Below, in pieces: positions 50,113 through 63,283 of a stretch of DNA of 64,000 nucleotides. A program made the position numbers and the translations under genes. Under the pieces are notes generated by a model. It saw only the letters and a program-made list of their open reading frames with translations. It was not told the DNA's origin and searched no databases. Source of the stretch: Neurospora tetraspora (taxonomy: Eukaryota; Ascomycota; Sordariomycetes; Sordariales; Sordariaceae); assembly GCF_033439725.1 (NCBI RefSeq), contig NW_026944390.1:682001-746000 (forward strand), read 5' to 3'. Each line of letters opens with the position of its first letter. The stretch's first letter is position 1.

Positions 50113-51924
50113 ATGCCTTCTCGGCGATCAGGCCGCGCAGCCGCTAAACGCGCGCAACAAGCCCTTGGTAAGTTGTTCTGTTTTCCATCATTTGCCAGTT
50201 CTTCCCTCCATTTGCTTGTAGTTTGTAAAAGACTACATCCCACACCACTGTAATTCACTCTCAATAACACACGTGAATCTTTCCGTCCTCAAGCAAACAG
50301 TCGCTTACCAAAGTCTTGCACAAATCAGAAAGCACCCCAAAGACATTCGAAGGTCTAGACGACGAGGATGAGCCCATGCCCGATGCCGATCAAGACGATG
50401 CCGAACCCTCACAACGAGATGGCGAGGATGATGCCGAGAAGGATGACGAGTCGGTTGGTGACGAACACGAGGAAGAGGAAGCCCCAGAGGAAGACGAATC
50501 AGGAAAGAGCCCAAGCCCTCCCCCAGAGCCTGTCATCCGCCGCCGACGCTTGGGGCGACCACCCAAGAACCGACCTCCCGACTGGGACACTCTACCAATC
50601 GAACCCCCCAATCGCGATGAAAATACCCCTCGCCGTCGCGGTCGCGGAGGATGGAGAGGCAGGGGCGGTCGCAAGGGCCAGCATTTTCAACCAACCCAAC
50701 AGTCTATCGACAAAGATGGTACTGTCCTCGATATTATCAACGACGAGGTGGACCTTCCCGAGGACCCGGAGGGTGAGAAGAAGGTCGATAAGCTGGGAAA
50801 TCTGAAGGACGGCCGCGAGTACCGTTGCCGCACATTCACCGTCCTCGGCCGTGGAGATCGCCTATACATGCTTTCGACCGAGCCAGCACGTTGCGTCGGC
50901 TTCAGAGACTCGTATCTTTTCTTCACCAAACACAGAAAGCTCTACAAGATCATCGTCAATGACGAGGAAAAACGGGACATGATTGAGCGCGAAATCATCC
51001 CACACAGTTACAAGGGCCGTACCATTGGTATCGTGACGGCACGCTCAGTGTTCCGCGAGTTCGGCGCCCTGATCATTGTCGGCGGACGAAGGATCGTCGA
51101 CGACTACGAAGTCGCCAAGGCGCGAGAGGAGGGTGTCGTTGAGGGCGAGCTTGCCGATCCCAACGATATCTTCGAGCCAGGAAAGCCTTACAACAAGAAC
51201 CAATATGTGGCGTGGCACGGTGCAAGCTCAGTTTATCACTCGAATATACCTTCAGTACCACAGCAAAACGCCAAGGTCGCCCCAACCAAGCGACGGGTTG
51301 CCGTCAACGACGTGAACTGGCAGTTGGAGCATGCTCGCGAAGCTAGGTAAGCATTCTCTTGTTTACTTTGCTTGCTACGGACACAAGCCCGCTAACACCT
51401 GTTTTCTACACAGTAACTTCAACAGCATCCTCACCAGCGTCCGACGCGCGAACCTGAACGGCGTCTACGACATCCACACCAACCAAATGCATTACCCACG
51501 CATCATTCAGCCTACACATGCCCGCATCACGCAAGTGGTAGACTCTGAAGACGCCTCGTCCTCGTCCTCAGGCCTTCCTCCCGTCAAACCCTCGATATCC
51601 CGCAACTTCCTCATCACTGACGTGGAAGTCGAGCTGCCACCCGCCGGCATCTCCCCGGCCGCCTACGAAGTACCCTTCCGCACATCGCCCGCCGATCGGG
51701 CTGCCTCCGCGCGTGCCGACTTCCTTGCTCCCTTTAAAGGCTTGAGCGCAGTACCGGACGACATCAGGGATCTGCTGCCCGAGGAGTGCAGGAAAGCATT
51801 CGATAGCGCTGTGAAGAATGAGGAGGAGTGGTTCGGCAAGTGGGGTGACGAGAAGGATACGACGTGTCGCCGCGAGCCGGTGATTGATAAGGCTATTGTG
51901 CCTTATAGCATGAATATCATGTGA
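50113..51924 (+). CDS. rsc7: RSC7/Swp82-family chromatin remodeling subunit
   Basis: Exons are 50113-50167, 50329-51346 and 51414-51924, giving 527 residues. A second acceptor at 50313 (CAAAG) is in frame and would add five residues. The N terminus is short and basic (MPSRRSGRAAAKRAQQAL); then comes an acidic run (about 25-75). An AT-hook-like RRRRLGRPPKN and an RG-rich RRGRGGWRGRGGRKG follow. The conserved core from about residue 150 (YRCRTFTVLGRGDRLYMLSTEPARCVGFRDSYLFF) and GRTIGIVTARSVFREFGALIIVGGRRIVDDY identify the Npl6/Rsc7 and Swp82 family. These are accessory subunits of RSC- and SWI/SNF-type ATP-dependent remodelers in the nucleus; filamentous fungi commonly have one such protein, so which complex it serves is uncertain. 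Confidence 0.9.
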
Positions 51925-54900
51925 GGAGGCATTATGGGCGTTCAACAGGTGTCACGTGCGAAAGACATACAGACAGACACAGGCTTGTTGTTCTGGTTTG
52001 GATACAAGCTTAGACCGTCTTGGTGACAGGTGCTTGACCGTATTTTCTTGGTTCAGGTCAAGAGACTTGTCTTCCACGGTCTTACTACTTTGGAGTCTCC
52101 TGCCGCGGTCATGAAACCTCGTGGCTCGATTAGCATGGAGCATCAAAAGACCGGAATCTGTTTCTTGGAGGTACATTCGTACTTTCTATATGTCATAAGA
52201 AAGACGATAAGGTTAAAGGGCCCGGATGACTTATGATACGCTCGGGCTGGGAGATACCGAAAAGGGGAAAAGAGTAGCGGAAAGGAAAAATCCGGTTGGT
52301 CGTTGGAGGCGGCGCTCATCCATCATTTTTTTTTCGGCTTGCTTCATTGAATTGCTCATAAACGGATGGTGTATTTGTTGGCTGGGCCATTGCGGTTTAA
52401 AAGGGGGAATGGGGAATGTTTGGTAACCTCTTGTCTATTTATAATATACCCAGCGTATAGGCACCCCCTAATTCCAGCATGCCATCTCGCTTTTTTCGCG
52501 GTTTACTTCGTTGACTCTCATGGAGTAAGTGGCTGCGCTGATTTGGATGGTCGTAAGTAAATGGAAGTTAGTTGAACTTGATCTCGTTACGTTGGGTGTC
52601 CGCAGTTCACAGAGGAGTGTTATACATAGCTCATGAGACAACGACTCCAGCCATTTACTGCTGTTTGTATCAACATAACCAAAGGCGGGCCATATCACTT
52701 ACCGTCGTTGCTCAGGAAAAATCTGAAGGCAAAGAGGATCATGTGGGAGTGAAGTGGATATATCTTTTCTGGCTTTAGCCTCGACTTTTATTTACGTCTT
52801 CTCAACACGTTACGGGTGTTGTTCCGTTCCGCGCCGTCGCGCCATCTCACATTCCAACCTTTGGCAACACAGGGTTATCTCGTACACCGAGATACTCGGC
52901 GAAGTAGTTACAGGTCATCTCACGGGCTCAATGAGATGAAGCACACATGGATCAGTTGAAGCGTTTGTAATAAATACCCTTCCATTTTTTGCACATGAAG
53001 AGAGGAGATAAAGCGAACTGTTCTAAAATGGAACGATTAAGCTACGAACGAACATCAGGAATGGAACCTAACTCAATCGGTTCATCCATCTGAGGGGTCA
53101 GTTCAGAGCAAGTAAAGTGGGAGTGTCTCTTCCAGAACTTGCACCCCCTTGCATGAAAGAGGAAATTTCGGTGGTAGGTAAAACAGACTGCCCAAATAAA
53201 CTTACATACCTATACTCGTTTTTGTTCCTCTCCTGAGTAGAACTGATGAACTGATGTAAGAACATCACTTGAGTACCTACCTACCTTAGCCAAGAGCACC
53301 AGGTAGATTGATTAGGTGGCTGTCAGAAGCAAGCATGCATCTTGCCTTCTCATTTACACCATTCCCAAGGAACAGTCATAGACGTACGTACGTTCGTTAT
53401 CCACTGCCGTCTCAGTCTTTCCAAATCTTCCAGGCAGCCAACTTTGACAATGAGGTAGTCTCTTTCATGTACCGGTATTAACTAATAACTATCTATCAGT
53501 CGACATCACAACTCAACAGGCAGCCCAGCCCCTTTTGGATATATCAAGAGTCGGCGGCACCCGAGGTAGCAGATAACATGGAAAGTTTCTAGTGAACAGG
53601 CACTCAAAACCGCATGTCCTTTCGTCCCACAAGATCCGATGTCCGATGAACTCAACCGAAAGTTGAGGTTAGTACTACTATTCGCATGTATGAAGCGATT
53701 CTCTTTGGTTGATTGAGATGTTTCTGGGCCGGACCGGACTGGATAGGTATTGAGGACTCAATGGTTTCTTCTGCCTGGTATACGCAGATGATGACGATAC
53801 CGGCCGTTATCATTTTTGATTGATACGGCTGTCACCGCTTAGCTACTACCAGGTTAGGTTGAATGATTGCTTACGCGGAGAAAGCCAACATCATGGTCAT
53901 ATCTATCCTTCCTGATAAGCATCTCCAGCTGCCTGGGATGTTCTCGGCAGAGCCTCGCGTCTCGTTCTGTCTTCGAACTTTGACGATGATGAACATAACT
54001 ATCAACTCTTAAGCCTGACGATCAAGTCACTCGATTATACACAATGTCTGCCTGGCCATGTACACCCACCCACCTTCTCACACGCACAGCACGACACCCC
54101 CTGATATCTTGTCATGGATCGTGTAGTTATTTATGACTTGACCACCTTTGCAGGATCTTCTTACAAGTGGCCGGTCAATCTTCTTCCCACACTACGCTAC
54201 CATGTTGCTTAGCAGGCAGGCATGTGCCATCAAATAGACGACTGTCAGATACCTACCATTTCTGTTTGACTATCAGTCGGAGATGGAAACAAGTTCTTCT
54301 TCCATTTACGATCAGACTCTCATCAATTCGCACCTTGATACGAATAGAGTATGGTATATCGTCAATAACCGCCGCCCAAGAACTCAGCCAGACAAGCGAG
54401 CGGGCCGATTTGAAAGGAAGTAGTAGATCCAGGAAGAGAGATATTTAATGTGTCAACTGACTGAGGTGTACCTGCTCACGTTTGAACTTTTTCTGTGTCA
54501 TTTCCTCAGCCAACCTTGACCGAGCCGAAGAGGAACGAACATGTGGTTCTTTGCTGAAATGATACGATGTAGTAGTATATTTCAAGCCTCACCTGAGCTG
54601 ACTTGGTAGACCTGGCTGGTTCGCTCCGGACGGAACTACGCGATACTTGGGGATGGTACGGATGAACAGACAGATGAAACATAAACGACTGCGAATAACC
54701 TCGAGAAGGATGCTTGTTGACAGGCGAAATAATGAAGTGAATCCACAAGCATACCACGACCCCCGGTCCATGCTCGTCATAGCAATTCTTGTTTACCTTG
54801 ACGCAAGTCGTCTTCTTTCTGACCCATCTTGGCAAACTGGTTGGTTCGAAATTGCCACTCGAAGATGGTAGAATGTGCATACGTAGGCCGGTTCGTGGGG

Positions 54901-56011
54901 GGATTAGGTTAGGTTACCACCAGAACGTGGCTGAGTGTACCTTGCCCCATCGTCAAGAAATCCATGCTTGGGCTGGTTCGTGAAACGATGCAGACGAAGC
55001 CAGAAGAATTGTGAGTTTCCTAATTCGTGTTACATACGGAGTCGTATCGATGTACGTAACTATGTTAGTCAAGGAACGTATATGTATTACTGCTGATCAG
55101 CTTGTCAGTCTCCTCACTATACCTCACCTTGCAGAGACTCAGAGAGTGTGTTAATGAATTGCACGTCGTCGTCGACGTCTGGCTACGAGCGGAAGGAATG
55201 AAGCATTGCCCGTCTTGCCTTGCCTTGCTGGCCAGCCTGCCTGCCTGCCATCACAAGAGGGGCGACGATCTCAGTCGTGGGAAATAAAATCCAGGGACTT
55301 CCGTGATCAGCATCGAAAAGTCAAAAAAGGGTCCCTCAAGACAAGGACAAGGTCACTCGCGGAGACTCTTTCCGCGTCCTGTCATCTTTTGTTCGTGATA
55401 GCTTTTCAGGGAATTTGTGAGGGCGTTTCTTTGCATTGCCCCTCCTACCCCTCTCTCTTGCCCTGCGGGAAGATGCTTCTAGATTGGTCCGCCTTCCAAG
55501 ACACACGATGCATGCCAGATGGAGTTACCAACTTTCTTGCAAGTTTTCTTTTTTGTTATGCGAGTGAGATGTGAGATCTGCTCAATCTTCGACCGTTTTG
55601 TGGTCCAACATCTTCAGGACACAGGATTCTTATGCCTTGCCTGCCTGCCGCCTTGGCTGTAGCCTGAACTGCCCGACTTTATAGTTCGGTATCTCATGTT
55701 GATACGCCATGAGGTTTGGGAACAGGCATCGTCAGCATTGCCTCCGCCCCTCCAATGGGGTCAAGTAACGAGTTCAAGGAGGATCATGACCCCATGACAC
55801 GTCTGGATTACCCAGCGGATTTAAAGGTCAATCCTCATGCCTTTGGGAACTCGGCGGTCCCTGTCTGCCTGCGGCGTTCTGGGCAAAGAGATGCTTTCAA
55901 GCTGCCATTGATGGAGGAGGAATCGTCAAGTACCTGCGTATAAAGCGGAGGGACCTTGACCAGCGCGCCATCTGGCCTTTGATGGTTCATGACGATGCAT
56001 GTAGAATTGTA

Positions 56012-56354
56012 CAGTAAGATGCCCTGTAAATGCAAACAATTGGGGCAGGTCATTTTCCTTGCAGTTAGTGGGCATTTGCACTTAGAGGTACCAGTGCACG
56101 GACCCAATTCCAGGCCGTCGCCCACTAGAAGCCCGCTGACCGCGAAAAAAGTGGAGTAAGTGACCCCTGTCGAGAGCCAGAGATCCTCCCCTCCTAGTAA
56201 AAGAATGCCCCTGTAAATGCAAAACCAGGCCTAACCGGCTTGCATTTAGCAGTTAGCAGGCCTTGCTATAGTAAAATAATTCGGGCATAGAAATTCCTGG
56301 CATTTACTGGGTCTTTGCATTTATTGGGACTTGCATTTACAGGGCATCTTACTG
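56012..56354. mobile_element. Mariner-type MITE, 343 bp, 24-bp perfect TIRs
   Basis: The left end CAGTAAGATGCCCTGTAAAT... (56012-56035) is repeated exactly in inverted form at 56331-56354. On both sides the element is bounded by TA (56010-56011 and 56355-56356), the target duplication of Tc1/mariner and pogo/Fot1 transposons. No transposase frame fits in 343 bp, so the element is non-autonomous and would need a transposase from elsewhere. A further degenerate copy of the left terminus lies inside at 56196-56224, and the core TGCATTTA recurs at about 56240, 56315 and 56331. The interior has few C-to-T scars, so it does not look strongly RIP-mutated, consistent with its small size. Confidence 0.85.
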
Positions 56355-57521
56355 TATGTAGAAGTGAGTTTACGGAAGCGCCCGATACGACCCCTTCTCT
56401 GGCTGTCAATGTTGCGTAGCAACGAACTGTTTTGTCAGCTGCATGAGACTCGAACGAACTGAATTTCCTCCCCCCACCTGGACACCCAGTTGTTTTTAGT
56501 GGTCATCTCATATCTGATTCTCGACCAACCAAGACCCTTTTGCTTGACTGCAGTTGGCAAGCAAAAAGTCTTGCTAGCCACGAGGATACGCAGCAGCCTC
56601 GGGAGAGATTGACACGTTCGAAGCGAGGCTGCTAGTCTGCAGTAGTACGTATCGTAAAAGTTTACAAAATCCTACATAACGGAAACGTGGGCGTGAAGCG
56701 GCTGTTGATGAAGCTCCTTCCAACTCGGGGTGGGAATAAGGGGCAGTCCAAGCCATGTCGTGGTGATGGTGGAGATGACACCAGTAAGGTACGGCTACGG
56801 CGCATGATGGTCACGGACCGGACGGAGACGTCTTTGTTGGGAAACCCGAGTTTGATACGGAAGGCCAGCAGAGTTGTCCACACACGGAGTGTCGTTGACG
56901 CACATGGCGGCATCAGGGTCGCGTTTTGCCATGTCGTATCGGCCTGTTTTGGGAAAGAAGAGAAGAGAAAAAAACTTTCTTCAGATCATCGACCAGGTAA
57001 CCTGGAACTCCAGGGATGGCGCGGGGGGCTGGGCTGGAGGAGAAGTTGGAGAAAAAGAAGAGACTGCGGCATATTTTTTTTTTCTTCAGTGCTTCCCGAT
57101 CGAAAGCTTCCGGCGTTCAATGTTCCCTCATGCGCCTCTGGACACGCTACTGCAGCTTCATTTTCACATAGTCGCATCTCCGCTTTGCTCTTCTTGGTGG
57201 TGAGGGGTTCCTTGTTTCTGCCCAACCAACCACACCAACGCCGATTCTAGCCAGGCAACTCCAGGACACGGCGCTCTGATGCTGAGAGCAGAAGAGGGAC
57301 AGCAGTGCCACTTTGTGCTAGAGAGACGTAACGTAGGAAGACCGGCAGCCACCGGACCACTCGCACAGCAGACACGCATCCGAGTCACCCGACTCGGACA
57401 CTCGGAGCACAGGGCCGGAGAATACTCCGATGAATCTGCAAACGGAAACTTCCGGGCGGAGACGGACGCGGCGTTCAAATCTCAATTTGGACCCTCGGAC
57501 GGACCGGACCACAATGGCAAA

Positions 57522-57590
57522 GGACATCGACGACGACGACGACGACACGACAACGATTCGTTTTTGCCCTTTTTTTTTTTTTTTTTCTGG
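57522..57590. repeat. GAC microsatellite and T-run
   Basis: An imperfect (GAC)n tract (about 57524-57550) is followed by about 17 T residues (about 57571-57587). Both are simple sequence in gene-free DNA. The T-run could serve as a poly(dA-dT) nucleosome-excluding element. Confidence 0.7.
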
Positions 57591-60500
57591 ACACGCCCGG
57601 TTGAAAAAAGTGCGTCTCGATTCTCCGCCGTGCACCTTCGAGACTGCACACGCCCCCTTCCGCACCGAGCGCTTTCAAGGTTCCGCTGCTTATCGACACC
57701 GCCGAAGCATGGTCGCTAGATTTCAATAAGCATGTGATCGTTCTGACTCTGTTGTGAAGCTCCGCGGTGTGTTATATTGAAGAGCAATCGATGGTATCGA
57801 GGCCGCCGCGGATGATGGACGTTCAACTCTCGGACTGAATTCTGCCTTTGAAGCTTCGTAACATGAGGGTTACAGGGTTGAATAGGACAAGGAGACGTCA
57901 CCATCCAGGCCATCACCCACACTCGTTGTGTCATCACAGTGAAGACTGAGACCGCCCAGTGCTTTGCACAGCCAATGACATGATGCACCTTCATCACTGA
58001 CCTAGAGTCAATCCGGAGGTCTCGGGGTGCTGAAAGAGTTACTCAACGCCAACGGTTGCCAAGTGAGAATAGTAATTTGGAGTGGGTGATGTGGTTGCTC
58101 TCGTGTGTGCACAGCGAATGAGTAAGCGGCAAGAAAGTCGCTCAGAGCCAACTGAGGGTTACGTTCTGATAACAATGACAGTCATGCATCGTCTGTGCCG
58201 CCGCCGGATACCACGTTGTGTAGATTTATTTCCTCATAAAGAGGCAGAATAGCTCTCGGATGCATCGTGAACTGTTGATATGGGTTGCAAAGTGCTGAGT
58301 GCCTTGGGGTTTCCAGGTGTATGTGACCATATGCGAGTTTTGTGTCTTGAGTTCTTCTTGGTTGCCTGTGCTGCCGACTCTTCACCGTCAAAAAGATTTG
58401 AGTTCGGCCCAACTGGGACGAGTTCGAATGATTGACAGCATGATAGCTCTACGGTCAACTTTGCTGCTTCGTTTTCAGCAGCACCGTAAGAAGATGACAA
58501 CCATGCTCACCCTTGGCTCTGAGTCTTTTTTTGAAGGAGGCTGAACTTATACCCTCGTGACCTAGCAGCTTTTCGACGATCAGAGCCACTGTTCCATACT
58601 CGCCAAGTCGATCTTGATGTCAATATTATTCCTGACTCACTGGCGTGGTGTTGAGTGTTGAGAAAGCGAATCATCTTTGAAGGCTGGAAGACGTCCCCAC
58701 TTGCCTGTAGCGTAAATGTCCGGCTCGGGCCATTCAGAAGTGAGGAAAAGAAAAAGAGCCGGCCAAGAGGCACAGAGGCACAGAGGGTCCGGGCAGTTCG
58801 CGGAGCTATCGGCCCTTGACCGCTTCTCAAGATCTGGTGCCATTGAGAGCCACGGTGGACGCTGTGCTTTCCTTGTGCAACTGCTTCTGTCTCGCACAAG
58901 GGGGGTTTGTCTAGCGCATCCGAAACTGGGTCAACACCATTCTCAAATGGACATGGGTGTCCGAGGGGCTGGAGGATTTGGAGAAGTCCCCTGGCAAGCC
59001 TGCGACTGGCCCTTCCCGGTCTGTTGTCACCATCCAAGTGAAAGCCGTTGTAGTTTCCATGACTCGTGCCGGAGATACGGGTCGTGATGGACCGGCCCTG
59101 ACAATGGGACGCGGTAGCTCTGATGAGACCTGTAGGTACCTAGAGAGGTTCACTTCCAGTCAAGCTAATGACTCACCTGTAGTTATAGATATAATGATAT
59201 GGTTGTACTTTGGCAGTGATATGGTCACTACTCGGTACCCAGACGTCCCTGGAGAACCACAGCAGAGAAGTCATCTCTGTTTGTAAGGTAGTTCCCGGTA
59301 CCAAGGTTCACAGCGGCGATGATGGAAATGGATGATAGAGTTTGGCGTATCTCTGTGGGTCTCACACCACGGATTCAACTCCATTCCGAGGTTAGTCCAT
59401 TGCTGGGGCATTGCTGCTGGATTCGAGATTTTAGGGGATCCAGGGTGGGCAAGCCCTTGAAAATCCCAACTGTCCAGGCGACCCTGACCAGGCTCTCCGC
59501 TCTCCGTGATCCTGGAAAGCGTGCGAGACATGGTCTTCTTCGTCCGTGCCATGGGGTGGCCTCGGATAGGCACAGTGGGCGTGGTGGGCGTGGGTTGGTG
59601 ACTTGGTGGTGTCGGCGCCCAGCGAGCCCAGGCAAGGCCAAGCCATCTGAAGATCCCCGTCCCGATGTGGCATTTGGTGGTATTTTTGGACTCAACAGAC
59701 CCTGGATGGTCAACCTACCGTAGGGACATCCACGAGGTCGTGAACCCTTTCTTTTCGTCCTGGTCATCACCGTTGGACGGGCAATGCAGATATGCACATG
59801 GCCGCCTGAAACGATCGAGGCCTGATGAAGGAACTACGGCAGGTGGTGATGGAGAAGGCAGCCTGTAAATTGCGGAGGATTGAATCCGCTCCACGACGGG
59901 AGCATCCATTTCGGGTTCAGTACCGTTGATAAATACTCATGTTCAAGCGAGAACCGCGGCATGCTCATCCTCAAACGAGTGGAATTGGCATCGACCGAAG
60001 GGGGAGGATGCGCATGCCGTGTTGAGTGTTCAGTGTTTCACAGCACTTGGGTGGTGGCTGCCCTATAGGAATTAGGAAGGAGGAAGGAGGAAGGCACAAC
60101 ACTGGACTCAAAAGGTGCTCGGAGCAGATGACTGCCTGTGTGCTCTTTGGAATACGCGCCGGGTGCGCAGGACGACATTGATTATCAAAATGCAATGAGG
60201 AGTGCACTCAGAGTTGCAATGGAAACAACATCAAACCCACATGGAATGGACGCGGAATTGTTCCAAGAAATTTCCGTCCTCACTTCATCCGATATTGACA
60301 TTGACATTCGCACACGGCATTGCATGTCATGTGGAAAGTCAGGGCTGAAGAACAAAAAGCTGACAGCCCGGGCAGACGCCGGATTGATGGGGCGATACTC
60401 GAGATTGAGGTATCTGTCTTGGCTTGACATGTGCAAGTGTACCTAACCCGTCTGTACATGTATCTGACGGTTTCTGATGGTTCTTTTTGGTGCAGTGACT

Positions 60501-62204
60501 GATTGTGACTGAGCGCAATTTGAAATTGGCGAGACGCCGACAAGTGCTGGCCCCACCCAGTCACTGAACAACGTACAGGCCATGTCCTGTTGCCAGTGCC
60601 ATCCTAATCTTCCAGGTTGCTGTCGGTCCTGCCCATCATCAAATTTCGTACCAGACCTCTAATAATCTCAGTAAATGATGGCAGTAGCGAAGGACCGCAT
60701 TTTGTAGATTGCCCCCCCCCCCCCCACGATCGGACGACGCCTTTGCATCGTTTCTTGGGGTTTAGTATTACGTATTGGAACCCATTCGCCACGGTGTTGG
60801 CAGTATGCAACTATCTGTGGTAGTGGGCGTCGGGAGAGGACAGACGTCACAGGCCGTTCAACCTGAAGTCAGGTACCTGGGGAAAACACATGGAAAACGG
60901 ACGAAACGCACATATGGAAAGACAGAAGGCGAATTCAGCCCGAATAACTCTGTCTCATATGTTAACTTTCGACCTTGTTCGTATGAATGACCGCATATAC
61001 AAGCCGTGTCTTGGTAACATGTTAACACAATCGACCTTTGGCTCTGGTCATGGTATGCGGCCTTCTTTGGAAGCAGCGGGAATGGGATGCGATGTACAAC
61101 AACTCTACGCACACGCCCGTGCAGCTGCCAAACAAAATCCGCAGGTTGGAAATGTTCCGCGCGGGCCTGGCAGGCGGGCCCTGTGCCAGTGTGTGCCTTC
61201 CACTTCCACTCCTTCGCAACTTCGCTCTGTTCCAGCGGGCAGTTGTAATTTTGACCAACGGCACGGCAGGTGCTCTTCGCTTTTGTCTCTCCGCACACCC
61301 ACTCGCCGTGAATTTTTCATCGGTGCTATCGTTCGCTTGTCTGGGAAGGACCGTCGGAAAAGGACATGATCTGGTCGACGCGAACCCTGGTCATTTTCCG
61401 TCATTGTCGTACCAATTTGGCTGCATGCTGGAAGCTACAGATGCACACTCCAGAGGACATGCACCTCCACGATGCATTCCGGTCGACTTTTACGGTGGTA
61501 TGTACAGTACTGTGTATCCGAGGTATGCACTATGTAGAGATTCCCACGCAAGTGGTTAGGTTGAGATCCGCGGCGACGTGCAGTTGTTTGGGAAGAGGCC
61601 CGCGAGATCTTCCATTAGCTTGGATACTATAAGATCCATCCCAAGAGGTCGTCACCGTGGCGGTTTCAACTTTCCCATCACCCTAGAGGTATCTTCCATT
61701 GTGGTCAGCTCAGTTGCGGCGTGACGGTCTTCCGACTTTCACCTGCCCTACACCACGAGTGTGCCGGGTTTTGCGGGTAGGTAGTACGGTAGTAACAGTG
61801 GAGGTACGGTACCGTATCGAGATTCAGCCAGATTACACTGTGGGTGTGGTTCTGCTGCGTCTCCTCTGCTTTTCTGCTTGACTAGCGCATCTGCAGAACG
61901 GACCACTTCACTCCACTCGCCCAACGCTTTTGCCATCCACTTTGGCAGCGGGTCTTGTCGTCGCCCTCGTTCGCCTCTCTCTTTGGCTGCTGATTGACAT
62001 CTGCACGGGCCACTGTGGATCACGGCTAGCGTCTGTCGTCTTGTCGAAGGCAGTTCTGGCACTTCATTTTACCACCTCGCAGCCGGCCCCGTCGCGCGCA
62101 GGTTTGAAGGTTTCGATCCAGTCGCAAGTCGCCAGTCGCAGTCGCACTCTTGTCGCAACGAGTCGACCTAGTGCACTGACTATCTAACCTGGTCCTAGCG
62201 CCAG

Positions 62205-62325
62205 TCTTTCTCAACCTCTCATTCACGAATCTTTTCTTCCTCTTCCTCCTCTCTCTTCCTCTCTTCTCGTCGTCACGCCGTACTTCACGTCTCTTTTTTC
62301 TTCCCTCCTCCCCCTCCATCACTGT
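62205..62325 (+). promoter_or_regulatory. CT-rich tract, probable cyclin promoter region
   Basis: About 120 bases rich in TCTTCC and CCTCC lie about 1 kb upstream of the cyclin ATG. Such tracts often precede transcription starts in filamentous fungi. If correct, the leader is near 0.95 kb before splicing. Confidence 0.4.
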
Positions 62326-62671
62326 CGAATCCGCTGGGGATCCCGCATACCGACGAGCGACCAATTCAGTTTTGCGTCGTTCACGAGAGGATTTGGGTGC
62401 ACTTCAACTCTTCGCTGTTTTAGGTCGAATAACGAAGAGGCGCCTTTTGCAGGAGCGGTTTTGTTTTCCGGCCAGGGTGCGCTCTCAGTGTTTTGCCAGT
62501 ACTAGTGGTATCGAGACCCTCGACGTCAGACTCAGCACGGCATCACATCCCCCTCGGACAAGTCGACAAGACCACCCATCACTACTGGAGGACATTGTCA
62601 CGTTGTCATCAACATCACCTTCATCTTGATCAGAGCGACAGTACCTGTCACCTTCGACGTCGTTTTCACAG

Positions 62672-62854
62672 GTTAGTGTCTGCATTTGTTCACCAAGATT
62701 TCAGTTTTCGGTCCTTCTCCGTCGCCCAATTCCAGTTTGGAGTCCGCTGCACGTCGCCCCAACACTGGTTTTGCAAGCGGTCCCCCGCTACGAATACATG
62801 CTTCTCCGCCGGACGCAACACTTGGCCATGGAAAACTAACTTTGCCTCTCACAG
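62672..62854 (+). other. Possible 5'-leader intron of the cyclin gene
   Basis: The donor GTTAGT (62672) and the site AAAACTAACTTTGCCTCTCACAG-like end (branch ACTAAC at about 62833, acceptor CAG to 62854) have the spacing and form of introns elsewhere in this window. It lies in the untranslated leader, so there is no coding test. Confidence 0.4.
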
Positions 62855-63283
62855 CCCCTACACATTCTCTTCTCAACGAGACCTAATATTCCGGCATCTT
62901 ACATACCGGATACAGACCCCTTGAGTCAGAGATTCTTTCGGTCTTGTTGATTGGATCACGACGACTTCTCCTTTGCCTCGCAACAAAAAAATCTTTGACT
63001 GGAGATCACTTGTTGCTTGCAGGCATTTTCTTTGCGACGACTCAAAAACTTGGTTTTCCTTTGAACTGATTTTCTCACGACCTATTTGACGACTTATGGC
63101 CAGACCGTCTCACTAGATCTCGATCATTCTCAGCATTTCGAGATCCTCTACTCCCCGCCTTGAGCCTTGGAACCTTACCTGGGTAGTGACATCCCCGTAT
63201 ACTTGAGCTCTGATCTCGGATTCATCCATCTCTCAACTCTTCCTCACCTTCAAACTCAGGTCTCCTGACTACCAACCGCCAAA

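Larger units (their letters stand above)
51925..63283. other. 11.4-kb region without a supportable protein gene
   Basis: Open frames are short, overlap on both strands, and lack motifs, plausible introns with conserved protein on both sides, or the codon bias of flanking genes. Landmarks are: a 343-bp MITE at 56012-56354, a GAC microsatellite and a T-run at about 57524-57590, a 14-base C-run at 60712-60725, and a CT-rich tract at about 62205-62325 that probably marks the start region of the cyclin gene. Base composition is not AT-rich, so this is not typical RIP-mutated DNA. It may hold noncoding transcripts or distant control sequence, but nothing visible proves that. Confidence 0.6.
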